A DNA stretch of 64,000 bases from contig MKTY01000007.1 of assembly GCA_001898485.1 (NCBI GenBank), forward strand, positions 62,001 through 126,000, in the 5' to 3' direction. Position 1 is the stretch's first letter, and each line of letters starts with the position of its first letter. The position numbers and the translations under genes are program-made. The stretch comes from Sphingobacteriales bacterium 46-32. GTDB taxonomy: Bacteria; Bacteroidota; Bacteroidia; Chitinophagales; Chitinophagaceae. A model generated the notes under the pieces. The model was not told the origin of the DNA. It did no database searches and worked only from the letters and a program-made list of their open reading frames with translations. Below, piece by piece: positions 34,901-42,982 of this stretch.

Positions 34901-35330
34901 CTGTAATGCCGGGATTCTCATTGATGTCGCCGGCAATATCAGCGCGATAATACACCTCGCCGCGTGAGCCTTTATCGTCATTATTGAGAATGACAACCGT
35001 ATTGGGAGAAATACGTTTATGCTTAAGTCCTGTATTGCGCAATACGCCGGCAAGCAGCTGATCGAGGTCACCATCGAGGCGGGTTGGAGCGTTGACCAGA
35101 CGCTGACTCATATTCTCTTCTGCATATAAAAAGAATATCCCTTTCGATTGATTGAGGGCTTTCAATACTGTGAGTAGGGGCTGACGGCCAGCCGTATCAG
35201 CAGATGAGCGGCGGAGAGAAGCAGCAGAATTATTTTTTGCACCAGACTGCTGTGCCATGGCAAATTGCATGGACAGTACCAGCACTATTAGTGAAGTGCT
35301 GCGCTTTAGCATAGCACAGACAAGACTCAT
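31902..35330 (-). CDS. susC: SusC/RagA-like TonB-dependent transporter with STN domain
   Basis: A 1142-residue outer-membrane transporter. In order: signal peptide (ending FAMAQQ); an STN domain (~residues 50-115, LLTVLKALNQSKGIFFLYAEE), which marks transporters that signal to a FecR/ECF pair; a carboxypeptidase-regulatory-like domain (SGKVSNTDGLPLPGATILIKG, ~145-220); the plug with the AALYGQRGRNGIILISTKKG motif (~340); and a 22-strand barrel to the C-terminus. It imports nutrients together with the SusD-like protein, powered by TonB. An alternative start at 35312 (MLKRSTS...) would give a more ordinary signal peptide. fecR lies 26 bp upstream on the same strand. Confidence 0.93.
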   Translation of the reverse strand: MSLVCAMLKRSTSLIVLVLSMQFAMAQQSGAKNNSAASLRRSSADTAGRQPLLTVLKALNQSKGIFFLYAEENMSQRLVNAPTRLDGDLDQLLAGVLRNTGLKHKRISPNTVVILNNDDKGSRGEVYYRADIAGDINENPGITVSGKVSNTDGLPLPGATILIKGTTKGATANSRGEFSVTLLPGQVLQISSIGYRNMELPVQRDKYVNAVLQQAEAEMSEVVVTALGITKEQRSIGFSATRLTDDVFTQAREINLGNALAGLVAGVNSSAPLTGPGGSSRVTIRGNSSLSFDNQPLYVVNGIPINNDNLGSAAKYGGADFGDGIVSINADDVDEITVLKGGAAAALYGQRGRNGIILISTKKGKPSRELGVEWNSNFVTDHINDFTNWQQQYGQGFQGNKPVDRTSALMSGLYAWGAKLDGSPVPVFDGSLHPYSPVSGGNLRSFYKTGITAANTIGLSGGNDAARFRVSLGDLRSQSVYPQAGFNRQNIQTDLQYRISDEWSGFTNISYIREVGKNRSNLSDAPGNGNFAILFLPPNVKAGYLAPGYDAGGHETQFNDNAFNTNPYFASARFSNDTYRDRVMGVTSLRYQPFSWLYVQGRLTHDFFSFNASSLTPVGTAYKPTGTVNLERSYTYNETNADLLLGAKRSLGKKMQINVVAGTNLLRMRARVLDVSSDGLSFPFIYNPGSANTPSPNLVTPRKEVHSVYGAVELSYRERLFLSLTDRNDWSSTLPAGKNSYNYPSASLSWLFNGSRKGETVTNNWFTSGRLRAAYSMVGGDAPIFSTRQYYSIIGEINGAPIGNIGSEIPNQALEPLKVKEAELGAEFNFFNNRLRLDVAWYNKHTLNDIVAATVSSTAGYSSALLNVGRIRNRGVELLLAGTPLQRGAFSWKTAVNFAHNQNRIIRLAQKQSSMQVMNGESRTERGFIQHIVGLPFSQIMVYGIKTNAKGQPVLGANGLQPGDALVPMGTGVHPVTGGWSNELRWRKFQFNFLIDYKFGASLYSGTNATAIQRGLHPLTLEGRETGVVVKGVDAQGQDVEKTIPAQQYYESLYRISALHVYDAGFVKFRSASIGWRHTLRLIRKKEASLQVSLVARNLFYIYKATPHIDPESNYSNGNAQGLEYAAMPSVRSWGINLQLRF

Positions 35331-35356
35331 ACGCAGTTGTTTCCGGAGCCAGCTGC

Positions 35357-36358
35357 TTATGGATTACCCGCTTCTATCAGGATGGTATCCTGCGTGCGGG
35401 TTATCTTCAGATTTAATGCTTCTTTAATGGCTTCAAGCAGATTATCCAGTTTATCGTTGGGTAATATGCCCGTAAGTGAAACATGCTTCAATTCTTCATC
35501 CTTCACTATCACCTTTGTTCCATAATAATCATTGATCACCTGCGCCACTTCTGCCAAAGAAGTATTGTTGAACGAAAGCCGGTTATCCCGCCAGGCCAGT
35601 ATATCTTCCTGACTGGATGGCTGGCTTACAGTCTCTCCTTTTTCCAAATCCAGATAATCCCCGGGTTTTAAAGATATTACTTTACCGGCGCTTGTGTGCA
35701 CTTTTACCCCGCCTTCTGCGAGGTAAACCGACAATTTATTATGACGGCTTTTTACATTGAACTGCGTACCGGTAACCTCAATCCTTGCAGTACCGGCATG
35801 TACGATAAAGCGGCTTTTTTCCGGCGTTTTTTTTACGCTGAAAAAAGCTTCTCCATCCAGCCAGAGTTCACGATCCTTTCCATTATTCCATGATTTCCCC
35901 AATTTAACCTGGCTGTTGGCATTTAATAACAGATCTGAGCCATCAGGTAATGCCTGACTGATCGTTTGTCCGTAGGCAGTTTGTAGCGATGTTGCGGCAG
36001 GGGTTAGCCATTTCCATATACCAAAGACTCCTGCCAGTAATAATACAGCCGCCGCAGCCTGCCAGAAAATGCGGTAGGTTCTTCTTTGTACGGGAATTGC
36101 CGGCACCTGTGTTGTTTCGCTGATCCGTTTTGTAAGCTCCTGTAATTGTTTTTCGGTATCGGCTTCGGCCCTCATGACCCGTTCGCGCGGCATTGCCTGC
36201 ATAAATGCAACGGCTTCTCCGATCAGCGTGGTATACTGTGGATTCCCTTTTACCCATTGCTCCCATTCCTGTACAGCTTCTGGTGATTGCCTGAAATACC
36301 AGGCTCTGAACTCCTCGTCTGCCAGCACATCCTCTACCTGGTGAAACACTTTATTCAT
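35357..36358 (-). CDS. fecR: FecR family anti-sigma factor
   Basis: A 333-residue inner-membrane regulator. The cytoplasmic N-terminus (~1-90) should bind the ECF sigma factor; one membrane helix follows (IFWQAAAAVLLLAGVFGIW, near residue 95-115); the periplasmic part has the FecR domain (TAYGQTISQALPDGSDLLL and following) and a C-terminal DUF4974 domain (GILPNDKLDNLLEAIKEAL), which contacts the STN domain of SusC. It is in an operon with susC and susD. The ATG at 36358 is preferred to an in-frame GTG at 36367. The partner sigma gene is unusually on the opposite strand. Confidence 0.9.
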   Translation of the reverse strand: MNKVFHQVEDVLADEEFRAWYFRQSPEAVQEWEQWVKGNPQYTTLIGEAVAFMQAMPRERVMRAEADTEKQLQELTKRISETTQVPAIPVQRRTYRIFWQAAAAVLLLAGVFGIWKWLTPAATSLQTAYGQTISQALPDGSDLLLNANSQVKLGKSWNNGKDRELWLDGEAFFSVKKTPEKSRFIVHAGTARIEVTGTQFNVKSRHNKLSVYLAEGGVKVHTSAGKVISLKPGDYLDLEKGETVSQPSSQEDILAWRDNRLSFNNTSLAEVAQVINDYYGTKVIVKDEELKHVSLTGILPNDKLDNLLEAIKEALNLKITRTQDTILIEAGNP

Positions 36359-36478
36359 ATTATCCACAATTTAATGTCTATAAGTGCCTGTATGCTTTTT
36401 TTGTAATGTTATACGAAAGATTTTTTATTTGTAGTTTACACGCTGCAAAAAACCGCAATCGGGCTTAAACAACTGCAT

Positions 36479-37027
36479 TTGAACGACTACCGCGATGATA
36501 TAGACTGGTGGAACGCCTTCAAAAAGGGTGACAGGGAAGCTTTTGACAACCTTTTCCGCCGCTACTATCCCGTTCTCACCCAGTTTGGTTCAAAAATATG
36601 CACAGATCGGGAAATGCTGGAAGACGCCATCCAGGATCTCTTTATTGAATGCTGGCAGAGCCGCTCCACCACCCCGGTACAATCGGTAAAAGCCTATTTT
36701 TTCAAGGCACTTAAATACAAATTGTTTCGGCAGATCAGGCTGCAAAACCAGCAGGCGCAACGCCTCAACTCACCCGATCAGATTCCTTTTACCCTTCCGC
36801 ATGAGCATTTTATTGTACGGGGCGAAGAAGATGCCCAGCGTACCAGGCAGATTCAGGAGGCTATTGACAGCCTGCCGGCCCGCCAGAAAGAAATCATTTA
36901 TCTGCGCATTTACCAGGGACTTGGTTATGAAGAGATCAGCGAGGTCATGAATATCAACTACCAGGTTGCCCGCAACCTTTTTTACCAGTCGGTTAAATCG
37001 CTCCGGCTGCAATTTTCAGTTAAATAA
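36479..37027 (+). CDS. ECF RNA polymerase sigma factor (Bacteroidota FecI-like)
   Basis: A 182-residue ECF sigma factor. Region 2 is DREAFDNLFRRYYPVLTQFG...LEDAIQDLFIECW (~residues 19-60), and region 4 is LPARQKEIIYLRIYQGLGYEEISEVMNINYQVARNLFYQSVKSLR (~125-175). It should direct transcription of the divergent fecR-susC-susD unit when the FecR signal is relieved. The likely start is TTG at 36479, since no ATG lies in frame upstream before the promoter region and the next in-frame Met is inside region 2. The 120-bp gap to fecR must contain both promoters. Confidence 0.9.
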   Translation: MNDYRDDIDWWNAFKKGDREAFDNLFRRYYPVLTQFGSKICTDREMLEDAIQDLFIECWQSRSTTPVQSVKAYFFKALKYKLFRQIRLQNQQAQRLNSPDQIPFTLPHEHFIVRGEEDAQRTRQIQEAIDSLPARQKEIIYLRIYQGLGYEEISEVMNINYQVARNLFYQSVKSLRLQFSVK

Positions 37028-37105
37028 GCCACGTTACAAACCGGGCAGTTACGTCACTGTAAAATTGTGCAAACGATTTACTGCTCAGCGGGCGACACAT
37101 TTTAA

Positions 37106-37113
37106 TATCTTTG
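37106..37113 (+). promoter_or_regulatory. Predicted -7 element of the nagB fusion gene
   Basis: TATCTTTG matches TAnnTTTG exactly, 30 bp before the ATG at 37144. No -33 element was found at the usual distance. Confidence 0.4.
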
Positions 37114-37143
37114 AACTCATTCAATCAGACATTAACCAATAGC

Positions 37144-39072
37144 ATGGCAAAAAAGGCACCTTCCATTGATCTGTCAGACAGTTTTGAAAAAATTCCCGTT
37201 AAGATTTTTCCCGATATCAAACAGGGCTCCATCGCCCTCGCACGGGAAATAGCTGCACTGATCAAAGAAAAACAACGTAAGAAAGAACCCTGTGTACTGG
37301 GGCTCGCAACCGGCTCATCACCCAAAACAGTGTATGCAGAGCTGGTTCGTATGCACCGCGAAGAGAAACTGAGCTTCAGAAATGTAATTGCATTCAATCT
37401 CGATGAATACTATCCCATCGACAATGATGCATTGCAGAGCTATCGCCGGTTTATGAATACCCACCTTTTTGATCATGTGGACATCAAACCCGCTAATATT
37501 CATATTCCAAACGGGCAAATCAGCAAAGACAAGATCAAATCACATTGCCAGGAATATGAACAGATGATTGAAAAAGCTGGTGGCATTGATCTGCAGATAC
37601 TGGGTATTGGCAACAATGGACACATCGGGTTTAACGAACCCGGTTCTGGCATCAACTCGCGTACCCGCCTCATCACACTCGATAACTCTACCCGTATTGC
37701 CAATGCGTATGAGTTTGCCAATATATCTGAAGTACCCCGTCTGGCCATTACGATGGGCATCAGCACCATTCTCAGGGCCAAGCGTATTGCACTCATGGCA
37801 TGGGGTCCCAATAAGGCTCCTGTAATCAAGGAAGCGGTTGAAGAAGATTCTACCGAACATGTGCCGGCTTCGCTGTTGCAGAATCATGACCAGGTTACAT
37901 TCTATATCGACGAATCTGCCGCAGCCGAGCTTACGCGGTTCAAATCACCCTGGCTTACGGGCGATTGCGAATGGACACCACTCATGATCAAAAAAGCAGT
38001 GGTGCATATGGCGCTTAAACTCAAAAAACCGGTTCTCAGTCTTACCAATAAAGACTATAATGAATATGGCCTCGGCGATCTGCTGGTTGAAAAAGGCGAT
38101 GCCTATGAAATAAACCTGCAAGTCTATTATATGCTGCGCGACAGCATCACAGGATGGCCCGGTGGTAAACCCAATGCAGTTATCCCCAACCACCCTGAAC
38201 GCAGTGAGCCCTATCCCAAAAGAGTTATCATCTTCTCCCCTCACCCCGATGACGATATCATCAGCATGGGTGGTACATTCCAGCGTCTGCACGATCAGGG
38301 GCATGATGTGCATGTAGCTTACCAGACATCGGGCAATATTGCCGTTACAGATGAATTTGTAACGCGCTTTCTTGACTTTGCTGTAGGCTTTGAAGAGATT
38401 GCCGGCATCGACACCAGCAAATCCGGTAAAATCCTTGACAATGCGCGTAAGTTTCTGGCCTCAAAAAAATCAAACCAGATTGACACGCCTACCATTCGCG
38501 CCATAAAGGGCCTTATTCGCCGTGGCGAAGCAAAAGCAACCTGTCGTTATGTAGGGCTGAAAGATGAAAATATTCATTTCATGAATCTGCCTTTCTATGA
38601 AACAGGTACAATCGAGAAAAAGCCAATGGGAGAAAAAGACGTTAAGCTCACTATTGAATTGCTGCGCGAAATCAAACCCCAGCAGGTATACTGCGCCGGC
38701 GACTTTGCTGATCCGCATGGTACACATATCGTTTGCTTCAACGTAGTACTCGAAGCGCTTAAACGCATTAAGGCCGCCGGAGATCCCTGGATTCAGGACT
38801 GCTGGCTCTGGCTGTACAAAGGTGCCTGGCAGGAATGGAGCATTGAAGAGATCGAGATGGCTATTCCTATGAGTCCCGACCAGGTACTGAAAAAACGTTT
38901 TGGCATCTTTATTCACCAGTCGCAGAAAGATATGGTACCCTTTCAGGGCAGCGATTCGAGAGAGTTCTGGCAAAGAGCCGAGGAGCGCAATGCTGCAACC
39001 GCGGCACTCTATGCCGATCTGGGACTTACCCATTATGCAGCTATGGAGGCATTTGTGCGCTGGTATTATTAA
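37144..39072 (+). CDS. nagB: Glucosamine-6-phosphate deaminase fused to a PIG-L/LmbE deacetylase-like domain
   Basis: A 642-residue two-domain protein. Residues ~1-275 are NagB, which converts glucosamine 6-phosphate to fructose 6-phosphate and ammonia: LGLATGSSPKTVY, AFNLDEYYPID, GIGNNGHIGFNEPGS. Residues ~370-600 are a PIG-L/LmbE domain, a zinc N-deacetylase fold, with the metal motif SPHPDDDIISMGG. This order would allow deacetylation of an N-acetylated amino sugar and deamination in one chain. The fusion is known in Bacteroidota, where it is often annotated only as NagB. ATG 37144 follows the -7 element at 30 bp. A clear terminator follows the gene. Confidence 0.92.
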   Translation: MAKKAPSIDLSDSFEKIPVKIFPDIKQGSIALAREIAALIKEKQRKKEPCVLGLATGSSPKTVYAELVRMHREEKLSFRNVIAFNLDEYYPIDNDALQSYRRFMNTHLFDHVDIKPANIHIPNGQISKDKIKSHCQEYEQMIEKAGGIDLQILGIGNNGHIGFNEPGSGINSRTRLITLDNSTRIANAYEFANISEVPRLAITMGISTILRAKRIALMAWGPNKAPVIKEAVEEDSTEHVPASLLQNHDQVTFYIDESAAAELTRFKSPWLTGDCEWTPLMIKKAVVHMALKLKKPVLSLTNKDYNEYGLGDLLVEKGDAYEINLQVYYMLRDSITGWPGGKPNAVIPNHPERSEPYPKRVIIFSPHPDDDIISMGGTFQRLHDQGHDVHVAYQTSGNIAVTDEFVTRFLDFAVGFEEIAGIDTSKSGKILDNARKFLASKKSNQIDTPTIRAIKGLIRRGEAKATCRYVGLKDENIHFMNLPFYETGTIEKKPMGEKDVKLTIELLREIKPQQVYCAGDFADPHGTHIVCFNVVLEALKRIKAAGDPWIQDCWLWLYKGAWQEWSIEEIEMAIPMSPDQVLKKRFGIFIHQSQKDMVPFQGSDSREFWQRAEERNAATAALYADLGLTHYAAMEAFVRWYY

Positions 39073-39155
39073 CAACAACAATGTTAAACAGCTGAAAAGT
39101 CAGGCTAAAAATAGCTCTATTCTATTAATAGTCAATTTTTTAGAGATAATTAACA

Positions 39156-39190
39156 AAGGGCGGTCATCTATTTGGCCGCCCTTCTTTTCA
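39156..39190 (+). terminator. Intrinsic terminator of the nagB fusion gene
   Basis: AAGGGCGG (39156-39163) pairs with CCGCCCTT (39176-39183), followed by CTTTTC. Confidence 0.75.
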
Positions 39191-39207
39191 GAACCGGTTT
39201 CATTAGT

Positions 39208-39215
39208 TATTTTTG
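39208..39215 (+). promoter_or_regulatory. Predicted -7 element of the BI-1 gene
   Basis: TATTTTTG matches TAnnTTTG; a TTTT at 39185-39188 could serve as the -33 element with a 19-bp spacer. The ATG is at 39232. Confidence 0.4.
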
Positions 39216-39231
39216 AAAAAAACAAACCACT

Positions 39232-39996
39232 ATGGCTTTATTCAAATCAGGTAACCCTGCGCTGCAGGAAAAATCTTTTGAAGGTACCATCTTCCAGGGC
39301 CTCGCCGAAGATCAGGTAATGACGATCAGAGGTACACTCAACAAGTTTGGTGTCATTTTCGTACTTATGCTGGGCAGCACCTTCTTTGCCTGGACTCAGT
39401 TTTATAAAGGCAGCAATCCCATGCCTCTAATGCTGGTTGGTGTGTTTGGTGGTCTGGCTGTATCGCTGATCATGGCATTTAAAAAACAATGGTCGCCTGT
39501 ACTGGCTCCCGTATTTGGCATCCTCGAAGGTCTGTTTGTTGGATCCGTTTCGGCTTATTATGATTATGCTTTTCAGACAAAATATCCCGGCCTGGTTATG
39601 CAGGCAGTTGGTCTTACACTGATCGTTACGCTGGTGATGTTTCTGCTGTATCGCTTCCGTATTATCCGTGTAACACAGCGTTTTCGTGCAATCATTACCA
39701 TTGCAACTATCAGCATTGGTATTTTCTACCTGGCACAATGGATCTTTTTCCTGATTGCCGGTTATAATTTTGCTGCATTTACCAATGCCGCCACTCCTTT
39801 GGGCATTGGCTTCTCTGTAGTGGTGGTGTGTCTGGCTGCGCTTAACCTGCTTCTTAATTTCGACACCATCGAAACCGGTGCAGAAATGAAAGCCTCCAAA
39901 TACATGGAATGGTATTGCGCATTTGGCTTACTGGTTACAATTGTGTGGTTGTATCTCGAAATCCTGCGCCTGCTGTCGAAGCTCAACAGAAACTAA
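39232..39996 (+). CDS. Bax inhibitor-1/YccA-like membrane protein
   Basis: A 254-residue protein with seven hydrophobic segments from about residue 37 to 248, and the C-terminal FDTIETGAEMKASKYMEWYCAFGLL stretch typical of the Bacteroidota BI-1 (YccA-like) group. The N-terminal 35 residues (ALFKSGNPALQEKSFEG) are the usual cytoplasmic lead. BI-1 proteins form pH-sensitive Ca2+ leak channels in studied cases; the role here is unknown. The gene ends at a strong bidirectional terminator shared with the AI-2E family gene. Confidence 0.88.
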   Translation: MALFKSGNPALQEKSFEGTIFQGLAEDQVMTIRGTLNKFGVIFVLMLGSTFFAWTQFYKGSNPMPLMLVGVFGGLAVSLIMAFKKQWSPVLAPVFGILEGLFVGSVSAYYDYAFQTKYPGLVMQAVGLTLIVTLVMFLLYRFRIIRVTQRFRAIITIATISIGIFYLAQWIFFLIAGYNFAAFTNAATPLGIGFSVVVVCLAALNLLLNFDTIETGAEMKASKYMEWYCAFGLLVTIVWLYLEILRLLSKLNRN

Positions 39997-40012
39997 GCAC
40001 CTGATTCGTTAT

Positions 40013-40060
40013 AAAAAAACCGGCCTGAAAGCGATTAACGCATTTCAGGCCGGTTTTTTT
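40013..40060. terminator. Bidirectional intrinsic terminator
   Basis: AAAAAACCGGCCTGAAA and TTTCAGGCCGGTTTTTT form a ~17-bp perfect stem including the A and T tracts, with a 12-base loop. It ends both the BI-1 gene and the convergent AI-2E family gene. Confidence 0.92.
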
Positions 40061-40063
40061 ATA

Positions 40064-41122
40064 CTATTGATCACCCGAATCATCCGGCTGTGGCTGCGGC
40101 GGCAATTCGCCCGGGGGCGTATCAATAAACTCATTCATATATACATTGAACAGAAGAATGATGTAGTTGATAACAAGCGGACCAAAGATCAATCCGATAA
40201 AACCAAATAAACCCAGTCCCACGATCACGCCCAGGATCGTGATTACCGGATGCACATCGCCCATCTTTTTTAAGAGGGTGATACGCGCAATATAATCCAC
40301 ATTACCGGTTACGATCACACTGTACAGCAACAGACCGGTAGCCAGCGGCACCGTACTGGAGGCATACATATAAATAACCAGTGGCACCCAGATGGCCATG
40401 GTGCCAATGACGGGGAAAAAGGCAAATACGCCCGTCAGAAAACCCCATAATCCCCATTCGGGTACCTGAAACAGGAAATAGCCCAATGCAGCCGTTACAC
40501 CCTGTATCAGCGAAATAAGCGGAATACCCAGCGCATTGGCTTTTACCATTTTCTTGGTCTCATGCGCCAGCATATTGATATTATCCTGTTTCAATGGAAT
40601 AATGCGGTTGAGCACACGCTCCATCTCCCGACCGTTTACCAGCATATGATATAATACAAACAGCATAATAGCCAGGTTGGTAATCAGGTTGGCCGTACTA
40701 TTAAGCAGTGATGGAATTATGGTAGTAAGTTTGCTTAATGAGCTGGTTAGCGATGATTCGGATACGACGGTAAATCCCAGCTGCTGCTGAATCGTATTGA
40801 TACTCGATTTGGCTGCATTGATCGTAGCATTCGGGTCGGCGAGAAACGAATTGATTTTAGGACTAATGAGCGTCACAGCTAAAAAAACAGGCAGGCCGAT
40901 CAATATCAGGTAATAAATAATAAACATTCCGGCTGTCCAGCCTTTTTTCCATTTCCGGTGAAAGATCAACTGAAAATAGTTGGCCCGGCTAAGGATATAC
41001 AGGGTGATGGCTCCCAGTACGCCGGGCAGAAATAAATAAAGCTCTTTGATCACCAGGTATACGAGCAGCAGGATGACTGACAGGAGCAGTATCTGCTTGA
41101 TGCGGTTGTTAAAGCTGGGCAT
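40064..41122 (-). CDS. AI-2E family transporter (YdiK/PerM-like)
   Basis: A 352-residue membrane protein of the AI-2E exporter family, with about eight hydrophobic segments: two near the N-terminus, a soluble middle part (~70-150), and the rest packed in the C-terminal half with GYFLFQVPEWGLWGFLTGVFAFFPVIG and the GLFGFIGLIFGPLV motif near the end. Members export diverse substrates, some acting as Na+/H+ antiporters, so autoinducer-2 export should not be assumed. The last ~20 residues are Pro- and Asp-rich. The gene is divergent from the AsmA-like gene. Confidence 0.88.
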   Translation of the reverse strand: MPSFNNRIKQILLLSVILLLVYLVIKELYLFLPGVLGAITLYILSRANYFQLIFHRKWKKGWTAGMFIIYYLILIGLPVFLAVTLISPKINSFLADPNATINAAKSSINTIQQQLGFTVVSESSLTSSLSKLTTIIPSLLNSTANLITNLAIMLFVLYHMLVNGREMERVLNRIIPLKQDNINMLAHETKKMVKANALGIPLISLIQGVTAALGYFLFQVPEWGLWGFLTGVFAFFPVIGTMAIWVPLVIYMYASSTVPLATGLLLYSVIVTGNVDYIARITLLKKMGDVHPVITILGVIVGLGLFGFIGLIFGPLVINYIILLFNVYMNEFIDTPPGELPPQPQPDDSGDQ

Positions 41123-41209
41123 AGTAATGCTAAGATAGTAGATTGCCTAAACAAAAAGAGTGCTAAAGCCTGTTGGCACGTATGGAATAATAATTGATTA
41201 GTTTCCGGT

Positions 41210-42904
41210 ATGCGTTCACTCAAACAGCGTTTCCACCATGCGAGAAAAACCCGCCGGGGCCGAATAATCCTTGTTGTACTGGGACTGGTACTGTTATCTG
41301 CCGTTGGAGCCTGCCTTTTTTACTGGTTTATCTATCGTAAGCAGATTGTAAGAGAGCAACTGGAGGCGACGGTAATCCGCAAGAGCAACGGCCTTTACCG
41401 CATCAGCTATGATAAGCTGGTGCTGGATGAGGTAAACGGGCACCTGTCTGTTACCAATTTGCGGCTTAATTATGACAGCACCCGTTTTCTGCAACTGGCA
41501 ACTACAGGTAAGGCGCCAGGTATGTTATTGCGGATTTTAATTCCTAAATTGATCATTTCGGGGGTAAAAACTCCCCGCGCCTTACTGGGACAGGAACTCA
41601 TTGGGCAGTATGTACGCCTGCAGGAACCCCGGATCGAACTTTTTTACACCAACAAAGGCGCCGACAGTCTGCGCCATACTCCTGCCCCCGCTATCTACCA
41701 GCAGATACTGGGAGATCTGAATCTAATAAAACTGGACTCGGTACTCATCAACCAGGCGCAGATATTGAGTTATCGCTATGGCGACACCAGCAACCTGGTG
41801 CGGATAAGTGGTGCAGACCTGCACCTGCATGAGTTGTCTATAGACAGTGTCTCGAACGAAGATGCTTCGCGAATTCTTTTCTCCCGGCAATTGCTGGCCC
41901 GGGTAAATCAGGTCAGCTGGCTTTCAGCAGATGGGCGATACCGGCTGCAGGGCGACAGCATCCGCCTCGATGCCAGCTCGCAAAGCGCTTCCATTGCCCG
42001 TTTTGCCATTAAACCTTTATTAAATGAAGCCGCATTTACACGTAGTCTGCGATTTGCAGACGATCGGTTTGAAGCAGACATTCGTGATCTGGAGTTTTTC
42101 CGCGTCCGGTTCAACAGTCTGCTCAACGATACATTGCATGCCGATAGTGTGATAGTGTCGCAGGCATTGCTTCAGATATACCGCGACCTGGGCTTACCGC
42201 ATGACGGCAAAAACCGTGTGGGCACCTATCCTCATCAGGCATTATTGCGCTTTGGTCTTGCTACACGTATTGATGCACTTAAGATAGAAACCGCTTCGAT
42301 CAATTATAAAGAACGAAATGCTGGTACCCGCATGGCGGGCATCGTCAGCTTTCAGCATACACGGGCACATGTAAAGCATCTATCCAACATAAAAGAATAT
42401 GCCCGGGAGCATCCTGTAATGCAGGTCCGGATTCAAACACAATTTCTCAACCGGGCGCAACTGCAACTTCAATGGAACTTCTACCTGTTTCATCCCAAAG
42501 GACAATTTACCGTTACCGGAGAACTGAGCAGCATGCCTGCTGCTGCGGTCAATGTACTTACGGAGCCAATGGGACCTGCAAGGATGGAAAAAGGGCAGAT
42601 TAATAACCTTCAGTTTAATTTTACCGGTCACAACTATGGCATGTATGGTACCGTACGTATGCTATACGAAGACCTCAAAGTATCCCTGCTGGAAAAAGAG
42701 ACCGGATCCGGAGAGCTAAGCAAAAAGAAGCTGGCCAGCCTTGCAGCCAATATCATCATCCGCAAATCGAACCCCGCTGACAAAAAAGGAAATATACGTA
42801 CCGCCAAAGTCAACATGCAACGCGATACACGCAGGTCGATATTTCACCTGAGCTGGAAGAGCTTGTTTCAGGGAATAAAAAGAACGGTTGGGATTAATAA
42901 GTAG
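41210..42904 (+). CDS. AsmA/DUF748-like inner-membrane-anchored protein
   Basis: A 564-residue protein with one N-terminal membrane helix (IILVVLGLVLLSAVGACLFYWFIY, residues ~19-42) preceded by a very basic segment, and a large beta-rich periplasmic part. The repeated alternation of short strands with phrases such as LVLDEVNGHLSVTNLRL and LKIETASINYKER is like the AsmA/DUF748 superfamily, which is thought to form long lipid-carrying grooves between the membranes. The family is inferred from pattern only. The gene ends in AAG TAG and runs straight into TATAAAGGG-type repeats. Confidence 0.6.
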   Translation: MRSLKQRFHHARKTRRGRIILVVLGLVLLSAVGACLFYWFIYRKQIVREQLEATVIRKSNGLYRISYDKLVLDEVNGHLSVTNLRLNYDSTRFLQLATTGKAPGMLLRILIPKLIISGVKTPRALLGQELIGQYVRLQEPRIELFYTNKGADSLRHTPAPAIYQQILGDLNLIKLDSVLINQAQILSYRYGDTSNLVRISGADLHLHELSIDSVSNEDASRILFSRQLLARVNQVSWLSADGRYRLQGDSIRLDASSQSASIARFAIKPLLNEAAFTRSLRFADDRFEADIRDLEFFRVRFNSLLNDTLHADSVIVSQALLQIYRDLGLPHDGKNRVGTYPHQALLRFGLATRIDALKIETASINYKERNAGTRMAGIVSFQHTRAHVKHLSNIKEYAREHPVMQVRIQTQFLNRAQLQLQWNFYLFHPKGQFTVTGELSSMPAAAVNVLTEPMGPARMEKGQINNLQFNFTGHNYGMYGTVRMLYEDLKVSLLEKETGSGELSKKKLASLAANIIIRKSNPADKKGNIRTAKVNMQRDTRRSIFHLSWKSLFQGIKRTVGINK

Positions 42905-42982
42905 TTTAAAGGGTATAAAGGGTTTAAAGGGTTTAAAGCAAACATGCTCCATAACTTTTTATACCCTTTAAACTTTTTATAC
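42905..42982. repeat. 9-bp repeat family, imperfect inverted array
   Basis: TTTAAAGGG, TATAAAGGG, TTTAAAGGG, TTTAAAGC on one arm (about 42906-42940) and TTTTTATACCCTTTAAACTTTTTATACTC on the other (about 42956-42984; shown here as one read of 9-bp units) can pair into a hairpin between the convergent AsmA-like and lipoprotein genes. The unit is related to that at 11447-11560. Confidence 0.8.

Noticed and set aside
38470-39081. 203-codon minus-strand open frame
   Set aside because: Antisense to the LmbE domain of the NagB fusion; no recognisable domain.
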